Part shown: in pieces, positions 1 through 9,360 of the stretch
Position numbering within the stretch: position 1 is the stretch's first letter
How the letters are laid out: the number at the start of each line of letters is the position of its first letter
Assembly (NCBI RefSeq): GCF_900115755.1
Contig: NZ_FOXQ01000012.1
Location: 62,001 to 126,000 of the forward strand
DNA: 64,000 nt
Direction of reading: 5' to 3'
DNA from: Parafilimonas terrae
GTDB taxonomy: Bacteria; Bacteroidota; Bacteroidia; Chitinophagales; Chitinophagaceae
Made by a program: the position numbers and the translations under genes
The notes under the pieces: generated by a model
Database searches by the model: none
What the model was told of the DNA's origin: nothing
Seen by the model: only the letters and a program-made list of their open reading frames with translations

Positions 1-236
1 TTTATCTCTTTCATTTGCTTGTTAAGCTTTGCCATGTTTTCGTTAAGCGCTTCTATTGCCTTATCAAAATCTTTTGTATTGTTTTCAGGCAGCGTGTCGG
101 TTTTATTAACAGTTTCAGGCATCTTTCTGTTAGCATAATTATACATGCATGGGTTTTCCCAGGAACAAAGCAGCAAAGCTGTTGCAGGCAGCACGAATAA
201 CCGTATTCTAAAAATTTGCAGGAATATCTTTTTCAT
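1..236 (-). CDS. Putative small lipoprotein, 3' end outside the window
   Basis: The reading frame is open from an ATG at 236 down to the window edge, giving 78 codons. It starts MKKIFLQIFRIRLFVLPATA and runs into LLLCSWENP, which looks like a signal peptide with a possible lipobox (Cys at about residue 24). The mature part is polar and charged: residues from about 40 read as Lys/Glu/Asn-rich helix (KAIEALNENMAKLNKQMKEI), compatible with a short coiled coil. I recognise no family. Residue composition and the signal sequence are seen directly; a periplasmic or outer-membrane lipoprotein is inference. The C-terminus is missing, so length and domain content are unknown. Confidence 0.55.
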   Translation of the reverse strand, partial: MKKIFLQIFRIRLFVLPATALLLCSWENPCMYNYANRKMPETVNKTDTLPENNTKDFDKAIEALNENMAKLNKQMKEI

Positions 237-369
237 ATTTGTGTGGTTTTGATTAACGAAATTTTTCGTACATCAAACATACGAACATACTCGTACAATG
301 TCACAACCATTATTTTCTTTAAGAAAACTTAAACAAATAATAAAAGCTAAACTTGCGAAAGAAAAGGCG

Positions 370-1071
370 TTATAGTGAAAGTTTTGCCGCCGGTGTTAAA
401 ATGCGGGCCTCAAATACCCGCTCAAAATTTTTAACCAGCTTTTCTTTCACTTCGTTCATATCAACGGCATATCCAAGTTCTTTTTGCATGGAGGTTACCT
501 GCTTATCCTGTATGCCGCAAGGTGTAATAAAATTAAAGTAATTAAGATCCACATTTACGTTTAAAGCAAAACCATGCATAGTTATCCAACGGCTGCAGCG
601 AATGCCCATTGCGCAAATTTTTCTTTCCTTTCCTTTGATGGCTGCATCAAGCCAAACGCCCGTTTCGCCTTTGCTCCTCTCTCCTTTCAGGCCATATTCA
701 CCAATGGTTAAAATAATCACTTCTTCAAGGCTGCGCAAATACCAGCCAAGATCAGTTTTATAATTATCGAGGTCTAAAACAGGATAGCCAACGAGTTGCT
801 CCGGCCCGTGAAAAGTAATGTCACCGCCCCTGTTTATATGAAAATATTCAATGCCCTTTGATGCAAGCATCTGCTCATTGATGAGCAGGTTTTTTTCTTT
901 TCCATTTTTACCAAGTGTATAAACAGGATTATGTTCAACGAACAGCAAATAATCAGGCTGGTTTAAATTTTCCTGCTTTGCCTTTATTTTTTGCTGAAGC
1001 AATTCTTCCTGGTAATCCCAGGTTTCTTTATAAGCGCGGCGGCCTAAATCCTGCAAAATAATTTCATGCAT
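370..1071 (-). CDS. lipB: Octanoyl-[acyl-carrier-protein]:protein N-octanoyltransferase LipB
   Basis: LipB moves the octanoyl group from acyl-ACP to a lysine of lipoyl domains, the first step of endogenous lipoate synthesis, in the cytoplasm. The 233 residues cover the whole family fold: FVEHNPVYTLGKNG near residues 44-57, RGGDITFHGPEQLVGYP at 81-97, the catalytic lysine in RKICAMGIR (Lys151) and the catalytic cysteine in TPCGI (Cys185). The length is normal for the family. It is divergent from the pseudouridine synthase gene, with only 45 bases between the two start codons. A lipoate-dependent E1 component lies further along the window, but lipA is not seen here. Assignment is secure. Confidence 0.95.
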   Translation of the reverse strand: MHEIILQDLGRRAYKETWDYQEELLQQKIKAKQENLNQPDYLLFVEHNPVYTLGKNGKEKNLLINEQMLASKGIEYFHINRGGDITFHGPEQLVGYPVLDLDNYKTDLGWYLRSLEEVIILTIGEYGLKGERSKGETGVWLDAAIKGKERKICAMGIRCSRWITMHGFALNVNVDLNYFNFITPCGIQDKQVTSMQKELGYAVDMNEVKEKLVKNFERVFEARILTPAAKLSL

Positions 1072-1103
1072 GCCGCAAAATTACGATAAGTGATGAAGCA
1101 ACT

Positions 1104-1111
1104 TATTTTTG
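1104..1111 (+). promoter_or_regulatory. Bacteroidota -7 box (TAnnTTTG) for the pseudouridine synthase gene
   Basis: TATTTTTG is an exact match to the Bacteroidota -7 consensus TAnnTTTG and ends 5 bases before the ATG at 1117. Transcription would begin at or just around the start codon, so the mRNA may be leaderless. This also favours the 1117 start over the upstream in-frame candidate at 1090. Confidence 0.55.
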
Positions 1112-1116
1112 CAGCC

Positions 1117-2157
1117 ATGAACAATGATGAAGAGGTTATAAAAGAAGAGCCCGCAGAAGAATTATATGAGCGTAAAACGTTTAAAGTGGATGCCGGCCAG
1201 GAACCTTTGCGCATTGACAGATGGGTGCAGCAGCGTGTTGAAAATGCCAGCCGTAATAAAGTGCAGCAGGCAATTGATGCTGCATTCTTAACTGTTAACG
1301 GCAAAGCTGTAAAAAGCAATTATAAAGTAAAACCAGGCGATAATATTCTTTTAATGAGCCTGGTAAACCCCGATCATACAGAAGTAAAAGCGGAAAATAT
1401 TCCTTTAAATATTGTGTATGAAGATGATGATGTGATGGTATTAAACAAGCCGCCTAATATGGTTGTTCATCCGGGCGTTGGTAATTATACCGGCACTTTA
1501 TTAAATGGCATTGCTTATTATTTGCTGCAGCAAAAGCCAGGCATAACAGAAGATGATTTACCAAGATATGGCCTCGTTCATAGAATAGATAAAAACACTA
1601 CCGGCCTTATTGTGCTTGCTAAAACAGCACAAGCTGCAGCGCATCTTGCCAAACAGTTTTTTAACCATACGGTTTCAAGAAAATACACTGCTGTGGTTTG
1701 GGGCAATGTAGAAAGCGATGAAGGAACAGTTGTGGCGCATGTAGGCCGGCATTTGCGGCATCGCAAAATGTTTGACGCTTACCCTGAAGGCGATCACGGC
1801 AAACATGCCATTACACATTATAAAGTGATTGAACGGTTTAATTATGTAACGGAAGTTGAATGCAGGCTTGAAACAGGCCGCACACACCAGATACGCGTGC
1901 ACATGAAACATATCGGCCACACTTTATTTAACGACCGGGAATATGGCGGCGATAAGATTTTGAAAGGAACGATTTATACGAAGTATAAACAATTCGTTGA
2001 AAACTGTTTTGAAGTTTGCCCTCGTGTAGCCTTACATGCAGCCACGCTCGGCTTCATTCATCCCAAAACAAATAAAGAGTTATTTTTTGAAGCGCCCCTG
2101 CCGGATGATATGCGGCTGCTGATTGAGAAGTGGAGGAATTATACAAACAAAAATTAA
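1117..2157 (+). CDS. rluD: RluA/RluD family 23S rRNA pseudouridine synthase
   Basis: This enzyme isomerises uridine to pseudouridine in large-subunit rRNA; RluD proper modifies helix 69. From the ATG chosen here it is 346 residues. An N-terminal S4 RNA-binding domain (about residues 20-90, with RIDRWVQQRVENASRNKVQQ) is followed by the catalytic domain with the signature HRIDKNTTGLIVLAKT, where Asp158 is the nucleophile, then LETGRTHQIRVHMKHIGHTL near residue 250. The start at 1117 fits the promoter box directly before it. A longer N-terminus from 1090 would add MMKQLIFAA and is less likely. RluD rather than RluC or RluA is inferred from the S4 domain and overall length. Confidence 0.88.
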   Translation: MNNDEEVIKEEPAEELYERKTFKVDAGQEPLRIDRWVQQRVENASRNKVQQAIDAAFLTVNGKAVKSNYKVKPGDNILLMSLVNPDHTEVKAENIPLNIVYEDDDVMVLNKPPNMVVHPGVGNYTGTLLNGIAYYLLQQKPGITEDDLPRYGLVHRIDKNTTGLIVLAKTAQAAAHLAKQFFNHTVSRKYTAVVWGNVESDEGTVVAHVGRHLRHRKMFDAYPEGDHGKHAITHYKVIERFNYVTEVECRLETGRTHQIRVHMKHIGHTLFNDREYGGDKILKGTIYTKYKQFVENCFEVCPRVALHAATLGFIHPKTNKELFFEAPLPDDMRLLIEKWRNYTNKN

Positions 2158-2198
2158 CCGGCAAAAACTAACATCATAAAACAACAGTTTATTGCCGG
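2158..2198. terminator. Possible hairpin between convergent genes
   Basis: Arms CCGGCAA (2158-2164) and TTGCCGG (2192-2198) are perfect complements with a 27-base AT-rich loop. It lies between convergent genes and could end transcription from the left, but the loop is long and the U-tract is poor. Confidence 0.3.
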
Positions 2199-2233
2199 CC
2201 ATTACTATTGAAAAAGGCTTTAAAAACCCTCAG

Positions 2234-2809
2234 CTATTTTTCATTCAGCCCCTTCAAATATTCATAAATATCTTTCCAGTTAGTAGTTTCAAGCGCCAGT
2301 GCTGTTTCACGCAATACCTCAACAGAATCGGTTATTTCCTTCATGCCGAGGCCTTCGTTACGATGTATCCAAAGACACTTGCAACCCATATTTTTTGCCA
2401 ACTGAACATCGGTTATCCTGTCGCCGATAACAAAAGAATTAGGCACATCATAATTAGGATCGTCTAAGTAATGCTTTATTAAACCAATGCGCGGTTTGCG
2501 GTTTGGCGATTTCTCATGCTTGAAAGACGGATCAAAATATGTTGCACTGAAATTAATGCCTTCATTTTCAAAACTCTTCATTATAAAATCCTGTATCGGC
2601 TGAAAATGGCTGTATGGAAATGATTCCGTGCCCAAACCATCCTGGTTGCTTACAACTACCAGCTCATAATCCAGTTCAGTTGCAATCAGGTTAAGATATT
2701 TAAATACATACGGAAAAAACTGGAGTTTATCCCAGCTATCAATATTGCCCCCTTTGGGTTCAATAATTAATGTACCATCGCGGTCGATAAATAAAAGTTT
2801 CTTTGCCAT
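2234..2809 (-). CDS. hisB: HAD-IIIA histidinol-phosphatase, free-standing HisB N-terminal type
   Basis: Histidinol-phosphatase removes phosphate from L-histidinol phosphate, the penultimate step of histidine synthesis. The 191 residues show HAD motif I FIDRDGT (Asp9, Asp11), motif II SNQDG and motif IV GDRITD (Asp130, Asp134). In many Bacteroidota this domain is fused to imidazoleglycerol-phosphate dehydratase. Here the protein stops just after ETTNWKDIYEYLK, which resembles the linker of the fused enzyme, so it looks like a split HisB. The loop that carries zinc-binding Cys/His residues in E. coli HisB is replaced by DPSFKHEKSPNRKP without cysteines. No other his genes are in the window. A TATTATTG box (one mismatch to TAnnTTTG) lies five bases before the ATG. 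Confidence 0.8.
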   Translation of the reverse strand: MAKKLLFIDRDGTLIIEPKGGNIDSWDKLQFFPYVFKYLNLIATELDYELVVVSNQDGLGTESFPYSHFQPIQDFIMKSFENEGINFSATYFDPSFKHEKSPNRKPRIGLIKHYLDDPNYDVPNSFVIGDRITDVQLAKNMGCKCLWIHRNEGLGMKEITDSVEVLRETALALETTNWKDIYEYLKGLNEK

Positions 2810-2913
2810 GGCTGCAATAATACTTTAAGTTGAAGAATCACAGAAATACAAATCTTACCTGCATATAAAAACATTGCTTATTTTTAAAAATCTTATCATC
2901 TAACGAAATTACC

Positions 2914-3834
2914 ATGAACAATTCAAGAAGGAATTTTATAAAGCAAAGCACTTTTACAATGGCAGCATTTTCATTGGCAAAAACCAAATCTTTCGCATCG
3001 GCTTTTGCGGCCGATCATATTACAGGCGTTCAGTTATATTCTGTAAGGGATGATATGGGCAAAGACCCGTCGGGCACTTTAAAACAATTGGCCGCCATGG
3101 GCTATGAATATGTAGAACATGCCAATTACAGGAACAGGAAGTTTTATGGATACACGGCGCCGGAATTTAAAAAGCTTTTAGATGATCTCGGTTTGAAAAT
3201 GCGCAGCGGCCACACAGTTATGACAGCAGCACATTGGGATGATGCAAAAAATGATTTTACCGATGTTTGGAAACAAACCGTAGAAGATGCAGCAACCCTT
3301 GGCCAGCAATACGTAATAAGCCCCTGGCTTGATGAAGCCTTGAGAACAGATATGGACAAGCTTAAAAAGATGATGGATATATTTAACAAGAGCGGGGAAC
3401 TATGCACCAAATACAATATGAAGTTTGGTTATCATAACCACGATTTCGAAATTGTTACAAAAGTGGGCGATGAGAATTTATATGATTTCATCATTAAAAA
3501 CACCAATCCGAACCTGGTGATCCAGCAGATAGATATTGGCAATATGTATGGCAATGGCGGCAGGGCTATTGAGATCATGAAAAAATATCCGGGCCGCTTT
3601 CAGTCCATGCACGTAAAAGATGAGATAAAAGCAGCCAAAGGTGAAATGGGCGGTGAACCTTATGAAAGCGCCGTGCTTGGTAAAGGCGTTTTGAATGTGA
3701 GGGAAATTCTTGACTATGGCAAAAAACATAGCGGCACCAAACATTTCATTATAGAACAGGAATCTTACCAGGGCCAGGCGCCGCTTGATGCAGTGAAGGA
3801 AGACCTGGTTATGATGAAGAAATGGGGATATTAA
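2914..3834 (+). CDS. Tat-exported sugar phosphate isomerase/epimerase (AP endonuclease 2-like TIM barrel)
   Basis: A 306-residue protein that opens with a twin-arginine signal (NSRRNFIKQSTFTMAAFSLA), so it should be exported folded. The rest matches the xylose-isomerase-like TIM-barrel family: GVQLYSVRDDMGKDP at the barrel start, MKFGYHNHDFE, IQQIDIGNMYGNGG and MHVKDEI, which carry the typical metal-binding His/Glu/Asp residues, and a terminal FIIEQESY. Family members epimerise or isomerise sugars and inositols, and the substrate cannot be read from sequence. It stands alone with a strong terminator just downstream, so it is probably a single-gene unit. Confidence 0.85.
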   Translation: MNNSRRNFIKQSTFTMAAFSLAKTKSFASAFAADHITGVQLYSVRDDMGKDPSGTLKQLAAMGYEYVEHANYRNRKFYGYTAPEFKKLLDDLGLKMRSGHTVMTAAHWDDAKNDFTDVWKQTVEDAATLGQQYVISPWLDEALRTDMDKLKKMMDIFNKSGELCTKYNMKFGYHNHDFEIVTKVGDENLYDFIIKNTNPNLVIQQIDIGNMYGNGGRAIEIMKKYPGRFQSMHVKDEIKAAKGEMGGEPYESAVLGKGVLNVREILDYGKKHSGTKHFIIEQESYQGQAPLDAVKEDLVMMKKWGY

Positions 3835-3853
3835 ATTCAGCTTATATATTTTT

Positions 3854-3882
3854 ACAAAGCGCTCAATTGAGGAGCGCTTTGT
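3854..3882 (+). terminator. Rho-independent terminator after the isomerase gene
   Basis: Perfect 11-bp arms ACAAAGCGCTC and GAGCGCTTTGT around a 7-base loop, followed by a short T-rich run. It sits 19 bases after the stop codon. Confidence 0.75.
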
Positions 3883-3974
3883 GTTTATAGAACCTGTTAT
3901 TTGACTGTTATGTGAACCTGTTTTTTAACTAATTGCATTACCTTCGCAGCTACCAAAATTGACTTCCAAAGCAG

Positions 3975-6900
3975 ATGAGCCTATCCCTAAAAAAGAAGTA
4001 TTTCATTGTTGCAGGTATTGTATTGCTAATTTTATTTGGGCTGAATTCTTTTGGGCAAGATCCATCCATAACATCATTTACCCCAACCATAATTTGCCAG
4101 GGAGACGAAATAACAATAACAGGAACTGATCTTAAAGATGTCACATCTGTCTCAGTTGGCGGCTCACCCGCAGATAAGGTAAAGGCAGTAAATGATAAAA
4201 CCGTTACTGCTACTATACCATACCCGCTAAAAAGCGGGAAGGTTTCGGTAACAACAAAAGAAGGTAAATCAGCAACAAGCAATGAAACTTTAGAAATAAA
4301 ACCAGTACCACAACCTGTTCTTACCGATCAGACTCCGGGAAGATTTTCTGATTTTGCCAATTGTAATGGAAGCGTGAGCTATACATTAACAGTTGAAAAT
4401 AATTCTGTGGCTGCAGGAGGTTCATGTGATTACGATATTGACTGGGGAGATAATACACCTCATTTTACACAAACTAATTGGCAGGAAGGTTCTCAAACAA
4501 CACATACATACAAGGCACAAGGTTATTTTAAAATAATATTTACAATTACTCCTGCAAACGGTTGTACAAAAACTACTAGTTATAATTTTTATAGCGGCGG
4601 GAATCCGGTGGGTGGTTTTGGTTCTGATCAACCAACAATTAACCTTTGTGCTCCAGCCACAATTTCTTTTAAGATAACAGGCCAGTGGTATAACAATACA
4701 CCAGGTACTTATTATTATATTAATTGGGGGGATAATTCTGATACAACATTGCAGCATCCTTTAAATTCGACCAATTCTGATCAAGTCGTTACACATACTT
4801 ACACAAATACCTCTTGTCCTTATGCAAGTTATTTCACCGCTACATTTAAGGCTGCTAATGGATGTGTTCCAAGTAACGGGTCATGGTCTCCAATAGGTAT
4901 TGGTATAAAACCAACTGCAAGTTTCAACGTTGATCAAACTACTATTTGCATAAACGACCCAATTTGCCTTGAGAATACTAGTTCAGCAGCGTATTCAGGA
5001 TCAACTTTAGATTGCAATAGCCCTAGCAGCTACAAGTGGGATTTTGGAGATGGAGAAACATCCCAATCAACAAATCCGGCTTGTCATACTTATAAAAAAC
5101 CAGGAACCTATAAATTAAAGTTATCTGCAACTTCATTCTGTGGTACTGACGATAGTACAGAAACCATTGTTGTTAAAGATATTTCTGCTACTCCAACAGT
5201 TATAACCCCAGTAACATACTGTCAAAACGAAACAGCAACCCAGCTTACAGCCACCGGCGCTAATTTATTATGGTATGAAGAAGCAACAGGTGGCATTGGC
5301 AAAACCACAGCGCCAACGCCTTCTACAAGTACAGCCGGCACCAAAACTTATTATGTAAGCCAAACTATAAACGGCCAGTGCGAAAGCCCGAGAACAGCCA
5401 TTACTGTAATTGTGCACGCTCTGCCACCAGCGCCCACAGTAAATACACCGTTGCTGTTATGCAAGGGTAAACAAGCAGTTCCGTTAACCGCAACAGGCAC
5501 CAATCTGCTATGGTACACCGCTGTAACCGGCGGTACAGGTTCAGCAACAGCGCCAACGCCGTCAACAAGCAATACTGGTACGGTTTATTATTATGTAAGC
5601 CAAACAACCAATAATTGCGAAGGGCCAAGGGCAATGATAGAAGTTATAGTAGAAGATATTCCGCCTCCACCAACTGTAACTTCGCCGGTTAGTTATTGTC
5701 AGAATCAACTATCCTCGCCTTTAATGGCAAACGGTACAGGTTTGCTATGGTACACAGTTGCCACAGGCGGTACGGGAAACCCCGCAGCGCCAACGCCTTC
5801 TACATCCACGCCAGGTAAGGCGTTTTATTATGTAAGCTCGTCTAACCATTGCGGCGAAAGCCAGAGAACGAAGATTGAAGTAAATGTATTGCCCGGCCCG
5901 TCAGCAACCATAAGTTATACCAAGGATGTTTTATGTAATGCTGATGATGATGCCAATTCACCTAACCCACCGGTTCCCGTAACATTAAACGGCGAGCAGG
6001 GCGGCACATTTTCAGTAAGCCCTTCCGGTTTATCAATAGATCCATTATCTGGAACAATAACACCGGCTGGCGCGGCAGCAGGCACTTATACTATAAGATA
6101 TTTTATTAGGAGCAGCGGTGGCTGCGCAGACTTCTCAACCACAACCTCCGTAACCATTAGCAGCACACCGATAGCTGAAATAAGTTACCGTTTAATATGT
6201 AGTACCGATGATGAAGTAAGCCCAACAATTAACGGAACACACGGCGGCGTATTTACTTCTACGCCCGGCTTAATTATTGATGCATCAACCGGGGTAATTT
6301 CTCCGGCTGAAAGCAAACCCGGCACTTACGGTGTCACCTATACCATTGCAGCCTCTTCTCCCTGCCCGGGTTTTACTGCAAAAACAAATATTACGATCAA
6401 TAAAGCGCCGGATGCAAGCATAAGCTATGCTCCAACCAATCTTTGTAATGTTAAGCGTACAGCCGAAACGCCCAATCCGCCTGTAAACGTAAATTTAACC
6501 GGTACAACAGGCGGCGTGTATTCTATATCTCCTTCATCAGGTTTACCGATGAGCAGCGATGGAACGCTTGATCCATCGGAAGCGCAGGCAGGTAATTATA
6601 CCATCACTTATACAATTCCGGCTTCGGGCGGGTGTGCTGTTTTCACAACATCGGCTACGGTAACTGTAAGCAGCACCCCATCGGCAACTATACAATACCC
6701 GTTAATCTGCTCTTCCGATGCACCTGTCAGCCCGCAGCTTAAAGGAACAACGGGCGGATCCTACAGTTCTTCCGAAGGCCTTGCTATCAATTCAGCAACA
6801 GGTATTATTACACCGGCAAACAGTAAGCCTGGCAATTATACCGTTACCTATACTATTGCGGCTTCAGCGCCGTGCCCCGGGTTTTCTACTACAACAAATA

Positions 6901-9356
6901 TTACAATAACACCTGCACCAAATGCAGATATAAGTTATGGCAAAACCAGTTTCTGCAATACAATTAATAACAATAACAGCAACCCGCCGGTTGATGTTAT
7001 TCTAACAGGAGTGCATGGAGGCACTTACAGTATAAACCCATCATCAGGCTTACCAATTGATATAAATTCCGGAACAATAACGCCCGCCGGCGCAACACCG
7101 GGTACTTATACGGTTATTTACACCATCAAAGCCGGGGGCGGCTGCGCAGCCTTCGCCACTTCCGCAACGGTTATTATAAGTGCAACACCTTCTGCCACTA
7201 TCAGCTATGCCGGCGCACCGTTCTGCACCGGATCAAATAATATTCAGCAGGTTACATTAACCGGAACACAGGGAGGCACATTCACATCATCGCCTGGCTT
7301 ATCAGTTGATGCCCGCACAGGAGCCATTAACCCATCGCTGAGCAAACCAGGCATATACACCGTTACCTATACCATTGCACCTTCATCTCCTTGTCCGGGT
7401 TTTACAACCACTGCGGTGGTTACGATAAACGAAAGCCCGTCCATTTCATTTGATGTTTCCAAGCAATCGGTATGCTCCGGCGAAACTGCAGTTTTTAAAC
7501 CGGCATCTACAGTTGCAACAACGGTTTACAACTGGTCAGTAAAAGGCGCACTTCCTGCAAATGTGGAAGGCGTAACGGCGGGTAAAACAACGGGCGAAAA
7601 TTCAGCCATTAGTTTAATGTTTACCAATTCAGGCACAACAAGCGAAACTATTGTGATTGAGGTGATACCGGTTAACCCGGTTTCCAATCCTTGCGCCGGG
7701 CTGCCGTATGAGCTTAGCCTGACTGTGAATCCAATACCAGCCCCGCTAAAAGGCAGCACCACCGAATTTTGCATGCATTCGCCATCTGTAGCATTAACCG
7801 CCAATGCAGATGCAGGCAATACGGTTAAGTGGTATGATGAAAATAATATCTTGCTGGGCCAGCCGCCTGTCATCAACACGCAAAATCCTGCACAGTATAT
7901 TTTTTATGCTACGCAAACCAACATGTATGGCTGCGAAAGCCCGGCATCAGCATTTGCCGCAGTGGTTCACCCGGTTGCCAAAATCACCAGCGCTTCTTAT
8001 ACCAACCCAACATTGTGCGGCCTTCCTTCCGGGTCTGTTACATTAAATGTTGTTGACCTTAATGGCAACGCTATGCCTGAATTGCCGGTTACAGTTCACT
8101 ATATAAAATTCCAAACAGCATATAGCATTAAAAGCAAAACAAATGCCGCAGGGCAAATTATAATACCGCTTACTGCCGGCACCTATTCTGATTTTTATGT
8201 GGAAACATTTGGTTGTCCGTCTCAAAAAATTCCAAATGTATTTGTGTTGAAAGACCCAACGCCGCCGGCGCAGCCTATTGCAGGGTATAATGCACCCATT
8301 TGTACAGGCGCCGTTTTAAATTTATCCGCATCATCGCCCACCAGTTCGCAAATTGGGACCATAAATTATGTATGGGTGGGCCCTGCTTTTGGCAGCGAAC
8401 CGGATACATCCCAAAATACCGTTGTTTCCATTCCAAATGCCCAAACTAATTACAATGGTATTTACATTGTATATGCCATTCAAAACAACTGTATTTCCAC
8501 GCCATCAACTTTTACGGTTGAGATAAAGCAATCGCCCGCTAAACCGGTTATTGCCACTAAAACGCCTTTGTGCATAGGCGACAACCTTTCACTTTCAGCT
8601 ACCAGTTCTATTCCCGGCAATAACACCCTTAACTATGTTTGGAACGGGCCGGGTTCAGGCTTCCCGGTAAATAATGCTACTGCAGGCATTGCGCCGGTTA
8701 CAATTGAAGATGCAGGCGTATATTCCATCACCGTTACTTCGCCGCAAACCGGTTGCAGTGCAACAGCAAATACCTTAATTGAAGTGGGTGGTTACCCCAT
8801 TGTTAAGTTCAGCAAAGATTTCTTTAATGTGCCAACCGGCTATACCATGCAGATTACGCCCGCTATTACAAACGCATCAGACAGAAATATTCTGCCCATT
8901 GCAAAATATGAATGGACGCCGCCGGATAACATTCAATGTAACGATGCCGCCTGCTCCCTGCCAACATTAATTGTAAAGAATAATATTTGTTACACCGTTA
9001 AAGCAACTAATGTTTATGGCTGTAGCGGCAGCGATACCATTTGTATAAATACATTCTGCACCAATGCCCAGGTGTTTATTCCAAATGCATTTACGCCCAG
9101 GGGCCTGGCCGCCAATTCAAGGTTTATGGTAAGAGGTTCAGGCATTGCATCAATTAAATCATTCAGGATATTTAACCGTTGGGGAAGGCTTGTTTTTGAG
9201 AGAAACAATTTTGCGCCCAATGATCCTAATTATGGCTGGGATGGCTATATAAATGGAAAGCTTGCAGATATGGGCGTATATGTTTATACCGCAGATGTGG
9301 TATGCGAAAACGGAACACCGTACCAGTATAAAGGCAACGTAACCTTACTTCAATAG
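3975..9356 (+). CDS. Giant T9SS type B secreted multi-domain protein (IPT, PKD and Ig-like repeats, gliding-motility C-terminal domain)
   Basis: This 1793-residue surface or secreted protein has a hydrophobic signal peptide (residues 5-27). An IPT/TIG-like domain follows (about 29-105), then three PKD-type domains (about 112-400, with DWGDN, NWGDN and WDFGDGE), three Ig-like repeats (about 406-642), six repeats of the ISY...TYTVTYTI type (643-1155), further PKD/Ig-like and carboxypeptidase-regulatory-like segments (1156-1603), and a C-terminal domain from about 1700 (VFIPNAFTPRG, FRIFNRWGRLVF, GWDGYINGK). That last domain is the CHU_C/gliding-motility type used by T9SS type B substrates. The next gene, four bases away, encodes PorP/SprF, the usual partner. 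Cysteines recur once or twice per module and may form disulphides. Adhesin or motility roles are inferred; no catalytic domain is seen. Confidence 0.9.
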   Translation: MSLSLKKKYFIVAGIVLLILFGLNSFGQDPSITSFTPTIICQGDEITITGTDLKDVTSVSVGGSPADKVKAVNDKTVTATIPYPLKSGKVSVTTKEGKSATSNETLEIKPVPQPVLTDQTPGRFSDFANCNGSVSYTLTVENNSVAAGGSCDYDIDWGDNTPHFTQTNWQEGSQTTHTYKAQGYFKIIFTITPANGCTKTTSYNFYSGGNPVGGFGSDQPTINLCAPATISFKITGQWYNNTPGTYYYINWGDNSDTTLQHPLNSTNSDQVVTHTYTNTSCPYASYFTATFKAANGCVPSNGSWSPIGIGIKPTASFNVDQTTICINDPICLENTSSAAYSGSTLDCNSPSSYKWDFGDGETSQSTNPACHTYKKPGTYKLKLSATSFCGTDDSTETIVVKDISATPTVITPVTYCQNETATQLTATGANLLWYEEATGGIGKTTAPTPSTSTAGTKTYYVSQTINGQCESPRTAITVIVHALPPAPTVNTPLLLCKGKQAVPLTATGTNLLWYTAVTGGTGSATAPTPSTSNTGTVYYYVSQTTNNCEGPRAMIEVIVEDIPPPPTVTSPVSYCQNQLSSPLMANGTGLLWYTVATGGTGNPAAPTPSTSTPGKAFYYVSSSNHCGESQRTKIEVNVLPGPSATISYTKDVLCNADDDANSPNPPVPVTLNGEQGGTFSVSPSGLSIDPLSGTITPAGAAAGTYTIRYFIRSSGGCADFSTTTSVTISSTPIAEISYRLICSTDDEVSPTINGTHGGVFTSTPGLIIDASTGVISPAESKPGTYGVTYTIAASSPCPGFTAKTNITINKAPDASISYAPTNLCNVKRTAETPNPPVNVNLTGTTGGVYSISPSSGLPMSSDGTLDPSEAQAGNYTITYTIPASGGCAVFTTSATVTVSSTPSATIQYPLICSSDAPVSPQLKGTTGGSYSSSEGLAINSATGIITPANSKPGNYTVTYTIAASAPCPGFSTTTNITITPAPNADISYGKTSFCNTINNNNSNPPVDVILTGVHGGTYSINPSSGLPIDINSGTITPAGATPGTYTVIYTIKAGGGCAAFATSATVIISATPSATISYAGAPFCTGSNNIQQVTLTGTQGGTFTSSPGLSVDARTGAINPSLSKPGIYTVTYTIAPSSPCPGFTTTAVVTINESPSISFDVSKQSVCSGETAVFKPASTVATTVYNWSVKGALPANVEGVTAGKTTGENSAISLMFTNSGTTSETIVIEVIPVNPVSNPCAGLPYELSLTVNPIPAPLKGSTTEFCMHSPSVALTANADAGNTVKWYDENNILLGQPPVINTQNPAQYIFYATQTNMYGCESPASAFAAVVHPVAKITSASYTNPTLCGLPSGSVTLNVVDLNGNAMPELPVTVHYIKFQTAYSIKSKTNAAGQIIIPLTAGTYSDFYVETFGCPSQKIPNVFVLKDPTPPAQPIAGYNAPICTGAVLNLSASSPTSSQIGTINYVWVGPAFGSEPDTSQNTVVSIPNAQTNYNGIYIVYAIQNNCISTPSTFTVEIKQSPAKPVIATKTPLCIGDNLSLSATSSIPGNNTLNYVWNGPGSGFPVNNATAGIAPVTIEDAGVYSITVTSPQTGCSATANTLIEVGGYPIVKFSKDFFNVPTGYTMQITPAITNASDRNILPIAKYEWTPPDNIQCNDAACSLPTLIVKNNICYTVKATNVYGCSGSDTICINTFCTNAQVFIPNAFTPRGLAANSRFMVRGSGIASIKSFRIFNRWGRLVFERNNFAPNDPNYGWDGYINGKLADMGVYVYTADVVCENGTPYQYKGNVTLLQ
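5192..5900 (+). repeat. Three tandem Ig-like coding repeats of about 237 bp
   Basis: Three consecutive copies of an approximately 79-residue module, each with LLWYxxxTGGxG, APTPSTS and YYVS landmarks and a pair of cysteines. Copy boundaries are near 5192, 5430 and 5668. Sequence between landmarks has diverged, so this is an old duplication with ongoing constraint. Confidence 0.8.
5901..7440 (+). repeat. Alternating two-module coding super-repeat, 510 bp unit in three copies
   Basis: Six modules start at 5901, 6171, 6411, 6681, 6921 and 7191, with spacings of 270, 240, 270, 240, 270 and about 250 bp. Odd modules carry an LCN/FCN start and a GGCAxF end; even modules are shorter and end PCPGF. 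Long and short modules alternate strictly, so the duplicated unit is the 510 bp pair. Confidence 0.85.
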
Positions 9357-9360
9357 TTGT

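Noticed and set aside
5192-7440. Regular repeats resembling a CRISPR array or non-coding satellite
   Set aside because: The period is 240-270 bp, the sequence is one open frame, and the repeats are diverged protein modules.
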